This document shows positions 1 through 8,873 of a stretch of 64,000 bases of DNA, piece after piece. Each line of letters starts with the position of its first letter. Position 1 is the stretch's first letter. Origin of the DNA: an uncultured Pelagimonas sp. (GTDB lineage: Bacteria > Pseudomonadota > Alphaproteobacteria > Rhodobacterales > Rhodobacteraceae); assembly GCA_947499735.1 (NCBI GenBank), contig CANMPP010000001.1, forward strand, positions 620,001 to 684,000, in the 5' to 3' direction. A program made the position numbers and the translations under genes. Under the pieces are notes generated by a model that searched no databases, was not told the origin of the DNA, and was given only the letters and a program-made list of their open reading frames with translations.

Positions 1-454
1 CCGTTCCTACACGTTCGATTAGCTGATCTGTCGTGTCAAAAACGGGCAAATCAGCGCCAACAGAAACCGTTGGAGTTTGTCCGCCAATGACACGCCAAAG
101 CGGTTTGTTCTGGGATTTGGCATAAGCATCCCACCAAGCGCAATCGAATGCTGATTTGGCAAATTCGTTCCCTTTGATGGCGCTTAAAGCCGTCTGCAAA
201 GCCTCACCACTTTCAATGTGGGCACCCAAGAGTAATGGCGCGATGGCTTTCTCTGCTACGCCATATGCTCCAGCAGCATATTCGGCATTATACAGCGGCA
301 TAATTGCGGGTGTGGATTCACCCCAACCAACGCCGGTATCTGTTTCAAGTCTTACAACCAAGCTTTCTGTTTCGCTTTGCATCCCATACGCGGTGCGCCA
401 AGGTTCGGTCAGGGGAACACGAACGTAATAGAGATCAATGTTGTGAATTTTCAT
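1..454 (-). CDS. Mandelate racemase/muconate lactonizing enzyme family protein (N-terminal part, cut by window edge)
   Basis: The reading frame is open from an ATG at 454 to the window edge, giving 151 residues of an enolase-superfamily protein. The visible part is the N-terminal capping domain: the start MKIHNIDLYYVRVPLTEPWR, a GWGESTP segment typical of the family, KGNEFAKSAFDCAWWD (the helix before the barrel) and VGADLP at the first barrel strand. The KGN-FAKSA-D pattern resembles N-succinylamino acid racemases and o-succinylbenzoate synthases more than dipeptide epimerases. The catalytic lysines and metal ligands lie outside the window, so the substrate cannot be told. No link to the siderophore genes is evident; a 530 bp gap separates it from the TonB receptor on the same strand. 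Confidence 0.85.
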   Translation of the reverse strand, partial: MKIHNIDLYYVRVPLTEPWRTAYGMQSETESLVVRLETDTGVGWGESTPAIMPLYNAEYAAGAYGVAEKAIAPLLLGAHIESGEALQTALSAIKGNEFAKSAFDCAWWDAYAKSQNKPLWRVIGGQTPTVSVGADLPVFDTTDQLIERVGT

Positions 455-937
455 GCAGAGTCTCTTTTAATTTCAAGGCTTTGTAATAGGATTCTTGTAT
501 CCTTGCAGCCCATCCTTCGCCTGCTTGCAGGCGCTTTAAGAAGAATGGCGAAACAAACGAAACGAGAGCAGGGTGCGCGCTAATACTCTGACTATCCCGC
601 ATTTTTTCCCATAGGCAAGTGACTTGGTTGAATAAAGGCATCTGCCATGTTTTTGAAGCAATTACATGTCACTTTGCTAAGCAAGTTTTTCGCGTGCATG
701 GTATTGGGGCCAATCCGTGCCCAAGTCGCATGCATGTCCCAGTGTCTTATTTAGCAGTGAACGGATCGCGCAAGGGCCTGCAAAAGCGATTTTGAGAATG
801 GCCCGCGTTTCGTCTGCTAGCAGCAGCGCTAGGGCTTGTGTGATGTGCTTTGTATCTCCTGTGTAGCGCGCCGGCGTCGTTTTGCGCTTTTCCACCTAGT
901 GGTTGCCTTGCTTGGGGAGATCTTTGAGCCAAGAAAT
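455..937. other. Intergenic stretch without a convincing gene
   Basis: This stretch lies between the terminator of the TonB receptor gene and the start of the racemase-like gene on the minus strand. It must hold the racemase promoter. Only short minus-strand frames of 60 to 72 codons occur, without ribosome binding sites or recognisable motifs, so I call none of them. Confidence 0.5.
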
Positions 938-977
938 TTAAAAAATTCCGCGCTCATGTATCATTTTGAGCGCGGAA
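938..977 (-). terminator. Rho-independent terminator of the TonB receptor gene
   Basis: Read on the minus strand, a perfect 10 bp stem (TTCCGCGCTC with GAGCGCGGAA) closes a 12 nt loop and is followed by TTTTTT and further T-rich sequence. It begins 11 bp after the receptor stop codon. Confidence 0.85.
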
Positions 978-988
978 CTGATTTGATA

Positions 989-3070
989 TTAGAAGTTTAC
1001 TTGAAGACCCAGCCCGATTTCACGGGGTTGAACGACCGTTGCTTCATAAGCTGTGATGCTGCGGCTGTAACGCATGCTGGTGACTGCGTCCTCGCCGAAG
1101 ACATTGTTCACATAGGCATACAACTCTAGCTTCTCTGTTGGGGTATAGCTGGCCCGTAGATCCGTGACGGAATACGCGTCGATTTCAGCGTCGTCGGTAT
1201 TTTCGTCATCTGAATAGTAGGAACCGCTATAGCGGAAGTTACCGCTGAGTGTGACATTCGGGTGAACGTCCCAATCGGCACTTAGGCTAAAGGTGCTGCT
1301 TGGGGCATTGCTAAAGCTGTTGCCACTGTAGTCGCCATAAGAGCTTGTGAATACGTCAGTTTCTGTTTTCAGCAGGCCTAAGCTAGCTTTGAGGTCCAAT
1401 GTGTCCGTTGCTTGGAAATCAACCCCTAGCTCAAAGCCATATGCATGGGCTTCTTCAGCATTGACCGTTACCGCTTCGTAATATCCATCCACGACCTCGG
1501 ATGTTACATAACGCTGCATGTCTTCATACACGGTATAAAACAGGTTGGCTGTCAGCCCCAAACGGTTGTTGAACGCCTGAGTTCTTGCGAAGATCTCGTA
1601 ATTCATCGAGGTCTCTTCGTCGAATTCGATCCATTCTTGCGAAGATAGCCCAAGTACGACCCCACCAGGATTGTATCCTTTAGAAACCATGACACCGATT
1701 GTTGTGTCTTCATTCACATCATAGGCAAGCGTGAATTTGGGCAGCACAGCGTTGAACGTTTCATCATAGTCCAGATCCTCTGACGCAAATGAACTCGTGC
1801 CGGTACGTTGAACGCGATCGCTTTGGAACCGCAATGATGCGCCCAAATACAGCCTATCGGTTAGACGATAGTCCACACCCGCAAACACGCCAAGACTGTC
1901 TTTTTCGTCTTCAAACAGGGATTCACTGATCAGGTACAGGCTTTCATCACTGTCCGTATGCGATGCAAATACGCCAACCACACCGCTGAGCGTGTCGGTT
2001 TCATCGCCAAACACAAGACGCAATTCGTTCGAAATATTCTGCTGATCGATTTCGGCACTCCCAAAATAATCTGGAGATGTTGTGCGTTCTGTCAGCATGG
2101 ATGAGTATTGGATTTGGTTTGTAAGGGTTACACCATTATCAAACTCATAGCTCAGGTCATGAATCGCGGTATCGGTTTCCTGTGTCCAGCTTGGATTGGA
2201 TGTCGCTTCGCTTTCGTAGTCACCATAATCGCCAGTGGCCGCTTCCCAAGTTGGGCGATTGCTTTTGGAATGGGCATAGGTGAACTGAGAGCTAAACTGA
2301 GAAAACTGCGAAGGTTCCCACAACAGCTTAAGACGTGCGGTTGTCGAGCTATGGTCTTGATCAGTATCTCCCAGCGAGAACGCTGAGTTTGTGTAATCAA
2401 TGTAGTTTTCGCGCTGCGTGTGTTCGAATGTCAGACGCGCTGCGACATCTTTTGCAATTTGGCCAGACGCCACTAGGGCACCAGTACGCTTGCCACCGGA
2501 CCCAAGTTCGAGCTTGATCGCACCTTCTGGTGTAAAGGTGGGATCAGCCGTATCGATAATCAAAGCACCGGCGATACTGTTGGCACCTTGGCTTACGGTT
2601 TGTGGCCCGCGGAACAATTCAATGTTTTCAACATCCCACAAGGAAGATGTCGCGTACACAAGTTCGTTGTAGCTCAGGTAGTGGCCGTCAACATTCACAG
2701 CAAGACGCGGTGCGCTGCCACCGAAGAACGCCGTTGCACCAGAATTCGGACCTTCGCCATCCTGCCCCCGGATTGTTGGCGTGCCGTCCTGGCCACCCTC
2801 TGCTGGAAGCGTCAAGTTTGCCATGCTGCCGAGGACGTCACTGACGGAATCTGCACCTTTCAGTGCTGCAATTTCTTCGCCATCAACCACCGTTACCGAG
2901 GACGCGGTACGTTGCTGGCTTCGTGTCATTGTGTCGCCAGTGATGTATATCGTTCCGAGATAGGTCGAGTCGTCTAGACTGTCTTGTGCCAATACTGAAA
3001 TGGGTGAGAATGCGCATATCGCAGCAAAACTTACACCACCGAGCAATCGCGCGGTTCGCCGTTGTTCCAT
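989..3070 (-). CDS. TonB-dependent outer-membrane siderophore receptor
   Basis: This 693-residue protein has the layout of a ligand-gated outer-membrane channel. A signal peptide ending at VLAQ is followed by a short segment with the TonB-box-like TIYITG, then a plug domain (about residues 50 to 175) with IRGQDGEGPNSGA, VDGHYLSY and IELFRGPQ. The rest is a 22-strand barrel ending in the terminal aromatic signature LGLQVNF. It should carry a ferric siderophore over the outer membrane using energy from TonB-ExbBD. It is divergent from entC and shares a 430 bp control region containing an iron-box-like palindrome, so it is the likely receptor for the siderophore made by this cluster. The exact ligand is inferred from context only. 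Confidence 0.9.
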   Translation of the reverse strand: MEQRRTARLLGGVSFAAICAFSPISVLAQDSLDDSTYLGTIYITGDTMTRSQQRTASSVTVVDGEEIAALKGADSVSDVLGSMANLTLPAEGGQDGTPTIRGQDGEGPNSGATAFFGGSAPRLAVNVDGHYLSYNELVYATSSLWDVENIELFRGPQTVSQGANSIAGALIIDTADPTFTPEGAIKLELGSGGKRTGALVASGQIAKDVAARLTFEHTQRENYIDYTNSAFSLGDTDQDHSSTTARLKLLWEPSQFSQFSSQFTYAHSKSNRPTWEAATGDYGDYESEATSNPSWTQETDTAIHDLSYEFDNGVTLTNQIQYSSMLTERTTSPDYFGSAEIDQQNISNELRLVFGDETDTLSGVVGVFASHTDSDESLYLISESLFEDEKDSLGVFAGVDYRLTDRLYLGASLRFQSDRVQRTGTSSFASEDLDYDETFNAVLPKFTLAYDVNEDTTIGVMVSKGYNPGGVVLGLSSQEWIEFDEETSMNYEIFARTQAFNNRLGLTANLFYTVYEDMQRYVTSEVVDGYYEAVTVNAEEAHAYGFELGVDFQATDTLDLKASLGLLKTETDVFTSSYGDYSGNSFSNAPSSTFSLSADWDVHPNVTLSGNFRYSGSYYSDDENTDDAEIDAYSVTDLRASYTPTEKLELYAYVNNVFGEDAVTSMRYSRSITAYEATVVQPREIGLGLQVNF

Positions 3071-3195
3071 TCGTTTTACCTTTGGTTTCTTTGGCTTGCG
3101 GAGAATGGCTGGCGATAAGTTGAAGATTATTCGGCGCTTGCGCGCGGAATTATGGCACCTAACTACGCTTCTTTGAGCGAGAGCTAAAACAATAA

Positions 3196-3212
3196 TTGAC
3201 TAAAAACATCAG
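3196..3212. promoter_or_regulatory. Iron-box-like operator (TGA-N9-TCA) in the divergent receptor/entC promoter
   Basis: TGACTAAAAACATCA fits the TGA-N9-TCA palindrome known for iron-responsive RirA-type boxes in alphaproteobacteria. It overlaps a possible -35 (TTGACT at 3196) that with GATCAT at 3218 could form a promoter towards entC. A better match lies upstream of the second TonB receptor at 31449. The regulator is not in the window. Confidence 0.5.
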
Positions 3213-3213
3213 G

Positions 3214-3235
3214 ATGTGATCATTTCGCATCACGT
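3214..3235. promoter_or_regulatory. Dyad GTGAT-N8-ATCAC next to the iron box
   Basis: Perfect 5 bp arms (extending to 7 with one mismatch) flank an 8 bp spacer just beside the TGA-N9-TCA motif. It is a candidate site for a second DNA-binding protein; nothing in the sequence names it. Confidence 0.3.
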
Positions 3236-3503
3236 CATCAGTCGCCCGTTGTAACGACCTGCAAGTATCCGACTTTTTTACTCAATTAATTCTTGAAGGC
3301 CGTTATGCTCTCTGACATACCGTATTCAGGCAGCAGATTCCCATCAGAACGCGTTCTGGTTGTGTGTCGCAAATGCGGCATTTTCGAACCCGCCACCCTC
3401 CAGAAAATCCCAGCTGATCGCAAATTCTGCGGACGGTACTTTCGTGAACTGGGCGCGCAGGGGGCAGTCATCTGCGCTTGCGCGCGAGACCAAAGGCGGC
3501 CAC

Positions 3504-4709
3504 ATGACTTCGCAATTCCTCAATGCGTGTCCACAAAATCAAGCACACGTTATCCCCGAACAGCCATTTTCATTTCGCAATAGTGACGGAATGATTTGTG
3601 CCGCAGGCACGGTGCAACCCATTCCCAGAGGGGACGACCAAACCCTAAGTGATCGAACCGCGGCTTTCTTTGAAAATGCGAATGATGATGCACTGCTTGG
3701 GGGTGCCCTTCCTTTTCACAAGTCAGAATTTGACTATCTGTGGCAGGTCGATCGGGCAGATGGGCTTTGGCCAGCGAACAGCCCCAGCCCAAATGCGCAT
3801 GCCGTACCGGATGTGATTTCAAGTCCAGATGCGCAACCACCAGCGCAAACATACATGCAAAGCGTTTCGCGCGCGCTGCACATCATGCAGGCGGAAGAGG
3901 CGTTACCGCAAGGATTAAGTAAGGTCGTTTTGGCCCGCACGCTGATGCTTGAGCATGGCAAAGATATCGCGATTCCCGATGTTTTGGCCAAACTGTCCCA
4001 AGATCCATCTGTAACGGCGTTTCAGGTTGCTTTGCCTCCTGATGAGAACGATCCGAAACCCCGCCATTTGGTTGGTGCTACGCCCGAACTTCTGATCCAG
4101 AAAAAAGGCGCCGATATCTTGTCACATCCCTTAGCTGGATCTGCACGTCGCCAAGCCGATGCAACTGCCGATGCTGCAACTGCCGAGACATTGAAAGCGT
4201 CTTCAAAAGACCAGTATGAACACGCATTTGTCGTGGAATATATCCTAGATACACTTGCCCCATATTGCCGCGAACTGGGTGCTCCTGATGGGACAACATT
4301 AACCGCGACGCGCTCGATGTGGCATCTTGGGACAATGATCAAAGGCGTCTTGAAAGATCCAGATACACCCGCAGTGCTGTTGACGTCGAAATTGCATCCA
4401 ACACCAGCAGTTTGCGGCATGCCATGTCAACGCGCGGCCAATCTCATTCGGGAACTCGAACCGGTGCCACGGGATTTTTATGCGGGCGCTGTTGGATGGT
4501 GCAATCGTCGCGGTGATGGTGCGTGGTATCTGGCCATTCGATGTGCAGAACTATGTGGCCGCCAAGCCCGCCTATACGCAGGCGCTGGCATTGTTTTGGG
4601 GTCAGACCCACGGGCGGAAGCCGTAGAAACCGGTGCAAAATTTGGCGCGCTTTTATCCGCATTGGGGCTGCCAAGTGACGCCGCATTGCAAGATCTGAAT
4701 CAACTCTAA
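3504..4709 (+). CDS. entC: Isochorismate synthase (EntC/DhbC family)
   Basis: Converts chorismate to isochorismate, the first step of 2,3-dihydroxybenzoate synthesis. The family signatures are present in order: GATPELL near residue 191, LAGSARR near 210, SKDQYEH, the LHPTPAVCG block, IRCAEL near 345 and YAGAGIVLGSDP near 357. I chose the ATG at 3504, preceded by AAAGGCGG, giving 401 residues, close to the 391 of E. coli EntC. An open frame continues upstream to 3360, but that extension (Arg/Ser-rich) does not resemble the family. It is the first gene of a tight entC-entB-entA operon and is divergent from the receptor gene. Confidence 0.95.
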   Translation: MTSQFLNACPQNQAHVIPEQPFSFRNSDGMICAAGTVQPIPRGDDQTLSDRTAAFFENANDDALLGGALPFHKSEFDYLWQVDRADGLWPANSPSPNAHAVPDVISSPDAQPPAQTYMQSVSRALHIMQAEEALPQGLSKVVLARTLMLEHGKDIAIPDVLAKLSQDPSVTAFQVALPPDENDPKPRHLVGATPELLIQKKGADILSHPLAGSARRQADATADAATAETLKASSKDQYEHAFVVEYILDTLAPYCRELGAPDGTTLTATRSMWHLGTMIKGVLKDPDTPAVLLTSKLHPTPAVCGMPCQRAANLIRELEPVPRDFYAGAVGWCNRRGDGAWYLAIRCAELCGRQARLYAGAGIVLGSDPRAEAVETGAKFGALLSALGLPSDAALQDLNQL

Positions 4710-4723
4710 GGACGACCAAACAT

Positions 4724-5371
4724 ATGGCCATTCCCGGAATTCCATCCTATCCGCTACCAGCACAAGACGCGTTGCCAAATTCCCGTGCGCCTTGGGTCTT
4801 CGCGCCTGGGCGTGCCGCCCTGTTGATCCATGATATGCAACGCTATTTTTGTGCGCCCTTTGCACAGGATGACGCCCCATTGCCGGATATTATCCGCAAT
4901 ATCGCATCACTCGCTCACGCAGCCCGTATCTGCAATATTCCTGTCTTTTATACTGCACAAGAAGGGGACCAGTTTAGACCAGATCGCGGATTACAGGCTG
5001 ACCTTTGGGGTCCCGGCATGTCCCGGTGGCCCGAGCATCAGGACATCGTGCCAGAATTGGCACCAACAGAAACAGACATCGTTCTGGTCAAACATCGCTA
5101 TAGCGCATTTCAACGATCTAATCTTGAAACGCTGATGCGCGCGCGCGGGCGGGATCAATTGCTGATTACTGGTGTCTATGCACATATTGGCTGTCTCGCG
5201 ACAGCAGTGGAAGCATTCCAACGCGACATCGAACCTTTTACCATCGCAGATGCGCAAGCAGATTTTGACGCTGACCGTCATACAATGGCGATGAACTGGG
5301 TTGCTGGATGTTGTGGTGCCGTCATTTCAACGGCTGATGTTTTGTCCGCAATGCCTGAGGATTCCGAATGA
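4724..5371 (+). CDS. entB: Isochorismatase (EntB N-terminal domain only)
   Basis: Hydrolyses isochorismate to 2,3-dihydro-2,3-dihydroxybenzoate and pyruvate. The 215 residues align along the isochorismatase half of EntB: start MAIPGIPSYPLP, LLIHDMQRYF with the catalytic Asp at 37, YTAQ, WGPGM, LVKHRYSAF with the catalytic Lys at 123, and GVYAHIGC. The C-terminal aryl carrier domain of EntB is absent; a separate carrier gene lies at 6796 to 7047. This is a complete single-domain form, not a truncation. The gene follows entC by 14 bp and overlaps entA by 4 bp (ATGA). Confidence 0.95.
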   Translation: MAIPGIPSYPLPAQDALPNSRAPWVFAPGRAALLIHDMQRYFCAPFAQDDAPLPDIIRNIASLAHAARICNIPVFYTAQEGDQFRPDRGLQADLWGPGMSRWPEHQDIVPELAPTETDIVLVKHRYSAFQRSNLETLMRARGRDQLLITGVYAHIGCLATAVEAFQRDIEPFTIADAQADFDADRHTMAMNWVAGCCGAVISTADVLSAMPEDSE

Positions 5372-6144
5372 AGCTAAGCGGATTTGAAGGGCGCAGTGCC
5401 TTTGTCACAGGCGCTGCGGGCGGAATAGGTTTAGAAACAGTCGCGTTACTACACGCTGCCGGCGCAAGTGTTGTGGCCACGGATACAGCGGATGCGTTGA
5501 ACGCGTTGCCTGTAGATGATCGCCCCAACGCTGCGGCTTGGATCCCATGCGATTTACGCGATGCGACTGCCGTTGCTGCGATGGTCGAACAAGCAGATAC
5601 TGTTGCTGCACCGATTAGCCTAGCTGTTCATGCGGCGGGGGTTGTATCCGTTGGATCGCTTTTGGAAACTTCATCTGAGGAATGGCACCGCGTTCAAGAT
5701 ATCAATCTGAATGGCAGTTTTCACGTGATGCATTGCTTGGGCAGTCGCTTGATCAAACAGCCCGATGCGGCCCTTGTCGTTATTAGTTCGAACGCCGCGA
5801 CGATTCCGCGTTTAAATATGGGGCCTTATTGTGCGTCAAAGGCAGCTCTGACGATGCTAACACGGTGTTTCGGGCTGGAATTGGCGCAACATGGGGTGCG
5901 GTGCAATGTCATCGCGCCCGGATCCACGCTGACGCCAATGCAAACCGGGATGTGGCAGGATGACCAAGACCCCAAACGCGTGATTGCGGGTAATTTGGAA
6001 AGTTACCGGACAGGTATTCCATTGGGCAAACTGGCAACGCCGAAAGATATCGCAGAGGCGGCGCTATTCTTGCTTTCAGATCAGGCAGGTCACATCACTA
6101 TGGCTGACTTGTATATCGATGGCGGTGCGACATTACGCGGGTAA
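5368..6144 (+). CDS. entA: 2,3-dihydro-2,3-dihydroxybenzoate dehydrogenase
   Basis: A 258-residue short-chain dehydrogenase that oxidises dihydro-DHB to 2,3-dihydroxybenzoate with NAD+. The dinucleotide motif TGAAGGIG is at residues 14 to 21. The catalytic Ser is in VVISSNAA near 140, and Tyr154 and Lys158 lie in PYCASKAAL. The C-terminal IDGGATLRG is typical. Position directly after entB with a 4 bp overlap makes the EntA assignment firm. The 3' end overlaps the convergent entD gene by 55 bp, so no terminator separates them. Confidence 0.95.
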   Translation: MKLSGFEGRSAFVTGAAGGIGLETVALLHAAGASVVATDTADALNALPVDDRPNAAAWIPCDLRDATAVAAMVEQADTVAAPISLAVHAAGVVSVGSLLETSSEEWHRVQDINLNGSFHVMHCLGSRLIKQPDAALVVISSNAATIPRLNMGPYCASKAALTMLTRCFGLELAQHGVRCNVIAPGSTLTPMQTGMWQDDQDPKRVIAGNLESYRTGIPLGKLATPKDIAEAALFLLSDQAGHITMADLYIDGGATLRG

Positions 6145-6815
6145 TTTGGTAAAGTGACGGCTGTTAGAACCCCGTCTTTGCACGGGATCAGCAGCGGTGT
6201 TATCGCGCGACCTGCGCACCAGTCAGGTGTCAGGTCGCGTGTTAATCTTAGATATGGGGCAGGGTGCGCATCAACGCACAGCTCTGCCGCGTCGAAATCA
6301 AAGCGTTTGTCGATCAGTGGGCTAAGCGCTTTAAATAGGCTTTCCTTGGCAGAAAAGATCAAAGCGATCCATAACGGATCCCCCTTGAAATGCGCGCGTT
6401 CATAAGGTGTCAAAGCCACGGGCGCGATGTCTTTCGCGACCTCAACGCTTAAATGTTGTTCTATATCAATGCCAAGGCCGCACCAATTCCCAGCATGTCC
6501 GGCAATTGCCACAGAACGCCCATTGCAGTGGCTAATCGACCCTCTCAACCCGTTTGGCCAAATTGGCGCACCGTCCATGCCGCGCGCGACATTGCAGGGC
6601 TTGCCGGATAGGCGCGCACCCACCTTTGCCGCTGCAATCCGTCCGGCCTTATGCTGTGCGGCCCTGCGTTCCCGCCCGGTTTCAACATCGTTGTTAGATT
6701 TCCAACCGGCAGATTGCATGTGGATACAGCAAGTTGGCAGCGAAGTGCGGAGATGGCCAATGGCCATCTTCCAGTCTGCCAGTACATGCGGTGCTTTAAC
6801 TGGCGGCTTTTGCAT
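6090..6815 (-). CDS. entD: 4'-phosphopantetheinyl transferase (EntD-like)
   Basis: Moves phosphopantetheine from CoA to the carrier proteins of the siderophore assembly line. Motifs of the EntD/Sfp superfamily are clear: GSISHC near residue 92, GLGIDIE near 115 (metal-binding Asp and Glu) and FSAKESLFKAL near 154. I take the ATG at 6815; a TTG lies one codon upstream and an internal ATG at 6767 is possible. The start lies inside the 3' end of the carrier gene, suggesting translational coupling. The 3' end runs 55 bp into entA on the other strand. Confidence 0.9.
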   Translation of the reverse strand: MQKPPVKAPHVLADWKMAIGHLRTSLPTCCIHMQSAGWKSNNDVETGRERRAAQHKAGRIAAAKVGARLSGKPCNVARGMDGAPIWPNGLRGSISHCNGRSVAIAGHAGNWCGLGIDIEQHLSVEVAKDIAPVALTPYERAHFKGDPLWIALIFSAKESLFKALSPLIDKRFDFDAAELCVDAHPAPYLRLTRDLTPDWCAGRAITPLLIPCKDGVLTAVTLPNYPRNVAPPSIYKSAIVM

Positions 6816-7047
6816 CAATCAAAGCGGACCATGCATTCAGTGTTGGATCTTTTGCCAAATCTTCAAAGCTAACGATAATCCCGCGTTCTTTTAGTTCCCC
6901 TGCAAATTTCATCACGCGCAAAGAATCTAAGCCATAGAAAATTAAGCTTTCGGCTGGATCGATTGGGCCTTCGTCTTCGATTAATTGCGATACTCGCGTT
7001 TCCAACCACTCGAAATCGGTTGCGTCGACAGTCTTCATTTCGGTCAC
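6796..7047 (-). CDS. Stand-alone aryl carrier protein
   Basis: An 83-residue carrier protein that should hold 2,3-dihydroxybenzoyl as a thioester. The attachment motif GLDSLRVM places the phosphopantetheine serine at residue 42, between short helices typical of carrier domains. I use the GTG start at 7047 because GAAGGAAA sits 5 nt upstream; an ATG three codons on has poorer spacing. It lies between entE and entD on the minus strand and supplies the carrier that EntB lacks here. In vibriobactin synthesis this role is played by the carrier half of VibB. Confidence 0.9.
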   Translation of the reverse strand: MTEMKTVDATDFEWLETRVSQLIEDEGPIDPAESLIFYGLDSLRVMKFAGELKERGIIVSFEDLAKDPTLNAWSALIDAKAAS

Positions 7048-7061
7048 ATCAATTTCCTTCG

Positions 7062-8669
7062 TTATTGAGTTTCTAAGATAGTTTCGCGCAACGCACGTTT
7101 GTTGATTTTGCCCACAGCCGTTAGCGGCATGGCTTCGACAAAAACGATACGGTCTGGCAGCTTGTATTCGGCAATGCCCTGATCAATCAGATGGCGACGT
7201 AGGGCGACGGGACGTACTGGATTTCGCGCAACCAATACAGCGCAGCCGCGTTCGCCTAGCCGAGCATCCGGTTGCGCGATCAGCGCAGCTTCTAGAACCT
7301 CTGGATGGCGCAGCAGCAAGCTTTCGACTTCTTCAGCCGCGATCTTTTCACCACCTCGGTTGATCTGATCCTTCACGCGGCCCACAACGCGCAAATACCC
7401 GTCCTGATCACGCTGTACGAGATCGCCACTGTGATAGAACCCATCATTGTCAAAGGCTGCTTGATTATGGGTGGGGCTGCGGAAATAACCGCGGAACGTA
7501 TAAGGCCCGCGCACCCAAAGCTGCCCTGTTTCGCCGTCGGCGCAATCATGCCCGTCCGCGTCACGCACCCGAACGTCGTCATCTTCGCAGATCGGGCGAC
7601 CTTGGGTCGTGAAAATACGTTCGCTGTTGTCATCAAGCCGCGTGTAATTCACCAAACCTTCCGCCATGCCAAAGACTTGCTGCAATTTGCATCCCAATAC
7701 TTCGGGAACCTGCCGAGCAAGGGTTTCAGCAAAGCTGGCACCGCCCACCTGAACCAGTTCCAAACTATCAGGTGGTTGCAAACCTGCACGCACGGCCTCT
7801 AGCCACAAACCCACAGCCGAAGGAACCAATGCTGCCATCGTTACCCCGTGCTTTTCAATCAGATCAAAGCACAAATTGGGTTCAGGGCTATCTGCCATGA
7901 CAACAGTTCCGCCAGCAAAGAAAACACCCAGGGCGCCGGGTGAGCTTAGTACGTAATTATGTGGGGCAGGCAGTGCGCATAGAAATCGCGTTTGGGGGGT
8001 TAGTTCGCAAATTTCGGCACTGGCACGCACAGAATAATCGTAATCATTGTGCGTGCGCGGGATCAGTTTTGGCGTGCCGGTACTGCCGCCTGATAATTGA
8101 TAAAAGGCAACATCATGAGCCGCGATATCTGGCCAATTTCCGGCGGGCGCATCATCAGCCAGCAACCATTGCCGTAAATCTGAGTGAGGATCCGGATCAT
8201 CAAGGAACAGGCATAGTTCGATCCCTTGCGAAATTTCGCGCAATTCCCCTGTAAAGGTGTCATCCTTGAACAACGGGTGGGCCCGCGATCCAATGAGCAG
8301 CTTGGGTTGCAATTGTTGAACATAGGATCGTAGCTCTAATGCGCGGTGGTTGAATAGCGCATTGACGGGGCGGATCCCGGCCTTAAGCAAGGCGAAAAAC
8401 GTGATGTAGAATTCTGCGCAATTCGGCAGCTGAACCACCGCATGATCCCCCTGTGCAATCCCACTGTCCAAAAGCCGAATCGCCAAGGCTGAGGACGCTT
8501 TATCAAGATCTCTATAGCTGATCGCACGTGTTCCGCATTGGATCGCGCAGGAGTCTGGGCGTGCCTCAGCTTGCACACGTAAGCCGTGTGTTATGGGTTT
8601 ATCGATCCAATATCCCTTTTGTCGATAAAGTTGGATTAAATCGTTTGGCCAAGGGGTGAAATCAGTCAT
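7062..8669 (-). CDS. entE: 2,3-dihydroxybenzoate-AMP ligase (EntE/DhbE)
   Basis: A 535-residue adenylating enzyme that activates 2,3-dihydroxybenzoate and loads it onto the aryl carrier. Seen are the ATP-binding loop LSGGSTGTPKLIPRTHNDY (near residue 195), FGMAEG, YHSGDLV, the GRVKDQINRGGEKI hinge and a C-terminal lysine in VGKINKRALR. The start MTDFTPWP and the early GYWIDKP match the EntE/DhbE family (fuller N terminus than luciferase-type ligases). It leads the minus-strand operon entE - carrier - entD and is divergent from the NRPS gene. Confidence 0.95.
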   Translation of the reverse strand: MTDFTPWPNDLIQLYRQKGYWIDKPITHGLRVQAEARPDSCAIQCGTRAISYRDLDKASSALAIRLLDSGIAQGDHAVVQLPNCAEFYITFFALLKAGIRPVNALFNHRALELRSYVQQLQPKLLIGSRAHPLFKDDTFTGELREISQGIELCLFLDDPDPHSDLRQWLLADDAPAGNWPDIAAHDVAFYQLSGGSTGTPKLIPRTHNDYDYSVRASAEICELTPQTRFLCALPAPHNYVLSSPGALGVFFAGGTVVMADSPEPNLCFDLIEKHGVTMAALVPSAVGLWLEAVRAGLQPPDSLELVQVGGASFAETLARQVPEVLGCKLQQVFGMAEGLVNYTRLDDNSERIFTTQGRPICEDDDVRVRDADGHDCADGETGQLWVRGPYTFRGYFRSPTHNQAAFDNDGFYHSGDLVQRDQDGYLRVVGRVKDQINRGGEKIAAEEVESLLLRHPEVLEAALIAQPDARLGERGCAVLVARNPVRPVALRRHLIDQGIAEYKLPDRIVFVEAMPLTAVGKINKRALRETILETQ

Positions 8670-8828
8670 TACATATCCGGTCTTGTTAGTAAAGGTCTGT
8701 ATGGGCGAGTCTGTTTTTCGCCATCAAAAACCACCCATTCGTCTGAGAATTTTTAAATTACATATATATTTCATATCTTTAATCTCATTTCCGGCGACGG
8801 CGGAAGATTCCACAGGTTGACGCTCGTT

Positions 8829-8842
8829 AATACTTGAGTATT
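8829..8842. promoter_or_regulatory. Dyad AATACT-TG-AGTATT in the entE/NRPS divergent promoter region
   Basis: Perfect 6 bp arms around a 2 bp centre lie in an AT-rich divergent intergenic region, 31 bp before the NRPS start. It could be an operator; no TGA-N9-TCA iron box was found in this gap. Confidence 0.3.
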
Positions 8843-8873
8843 TATGTATGGTATTGTCAACGGGTGATTGCAG

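Noticed and set aside
435-895. Short minus-strand frames between the racemase-like and receptor genes
   Set aside because: They lack ribosome sites and motifs, and one overlaps the real racemase start.
4724-5371. EntB considered truncated because the carrier domain is absent
   Set aside because: The isochorismatase domain is complete and a separate carrier gene lies in the next operon.
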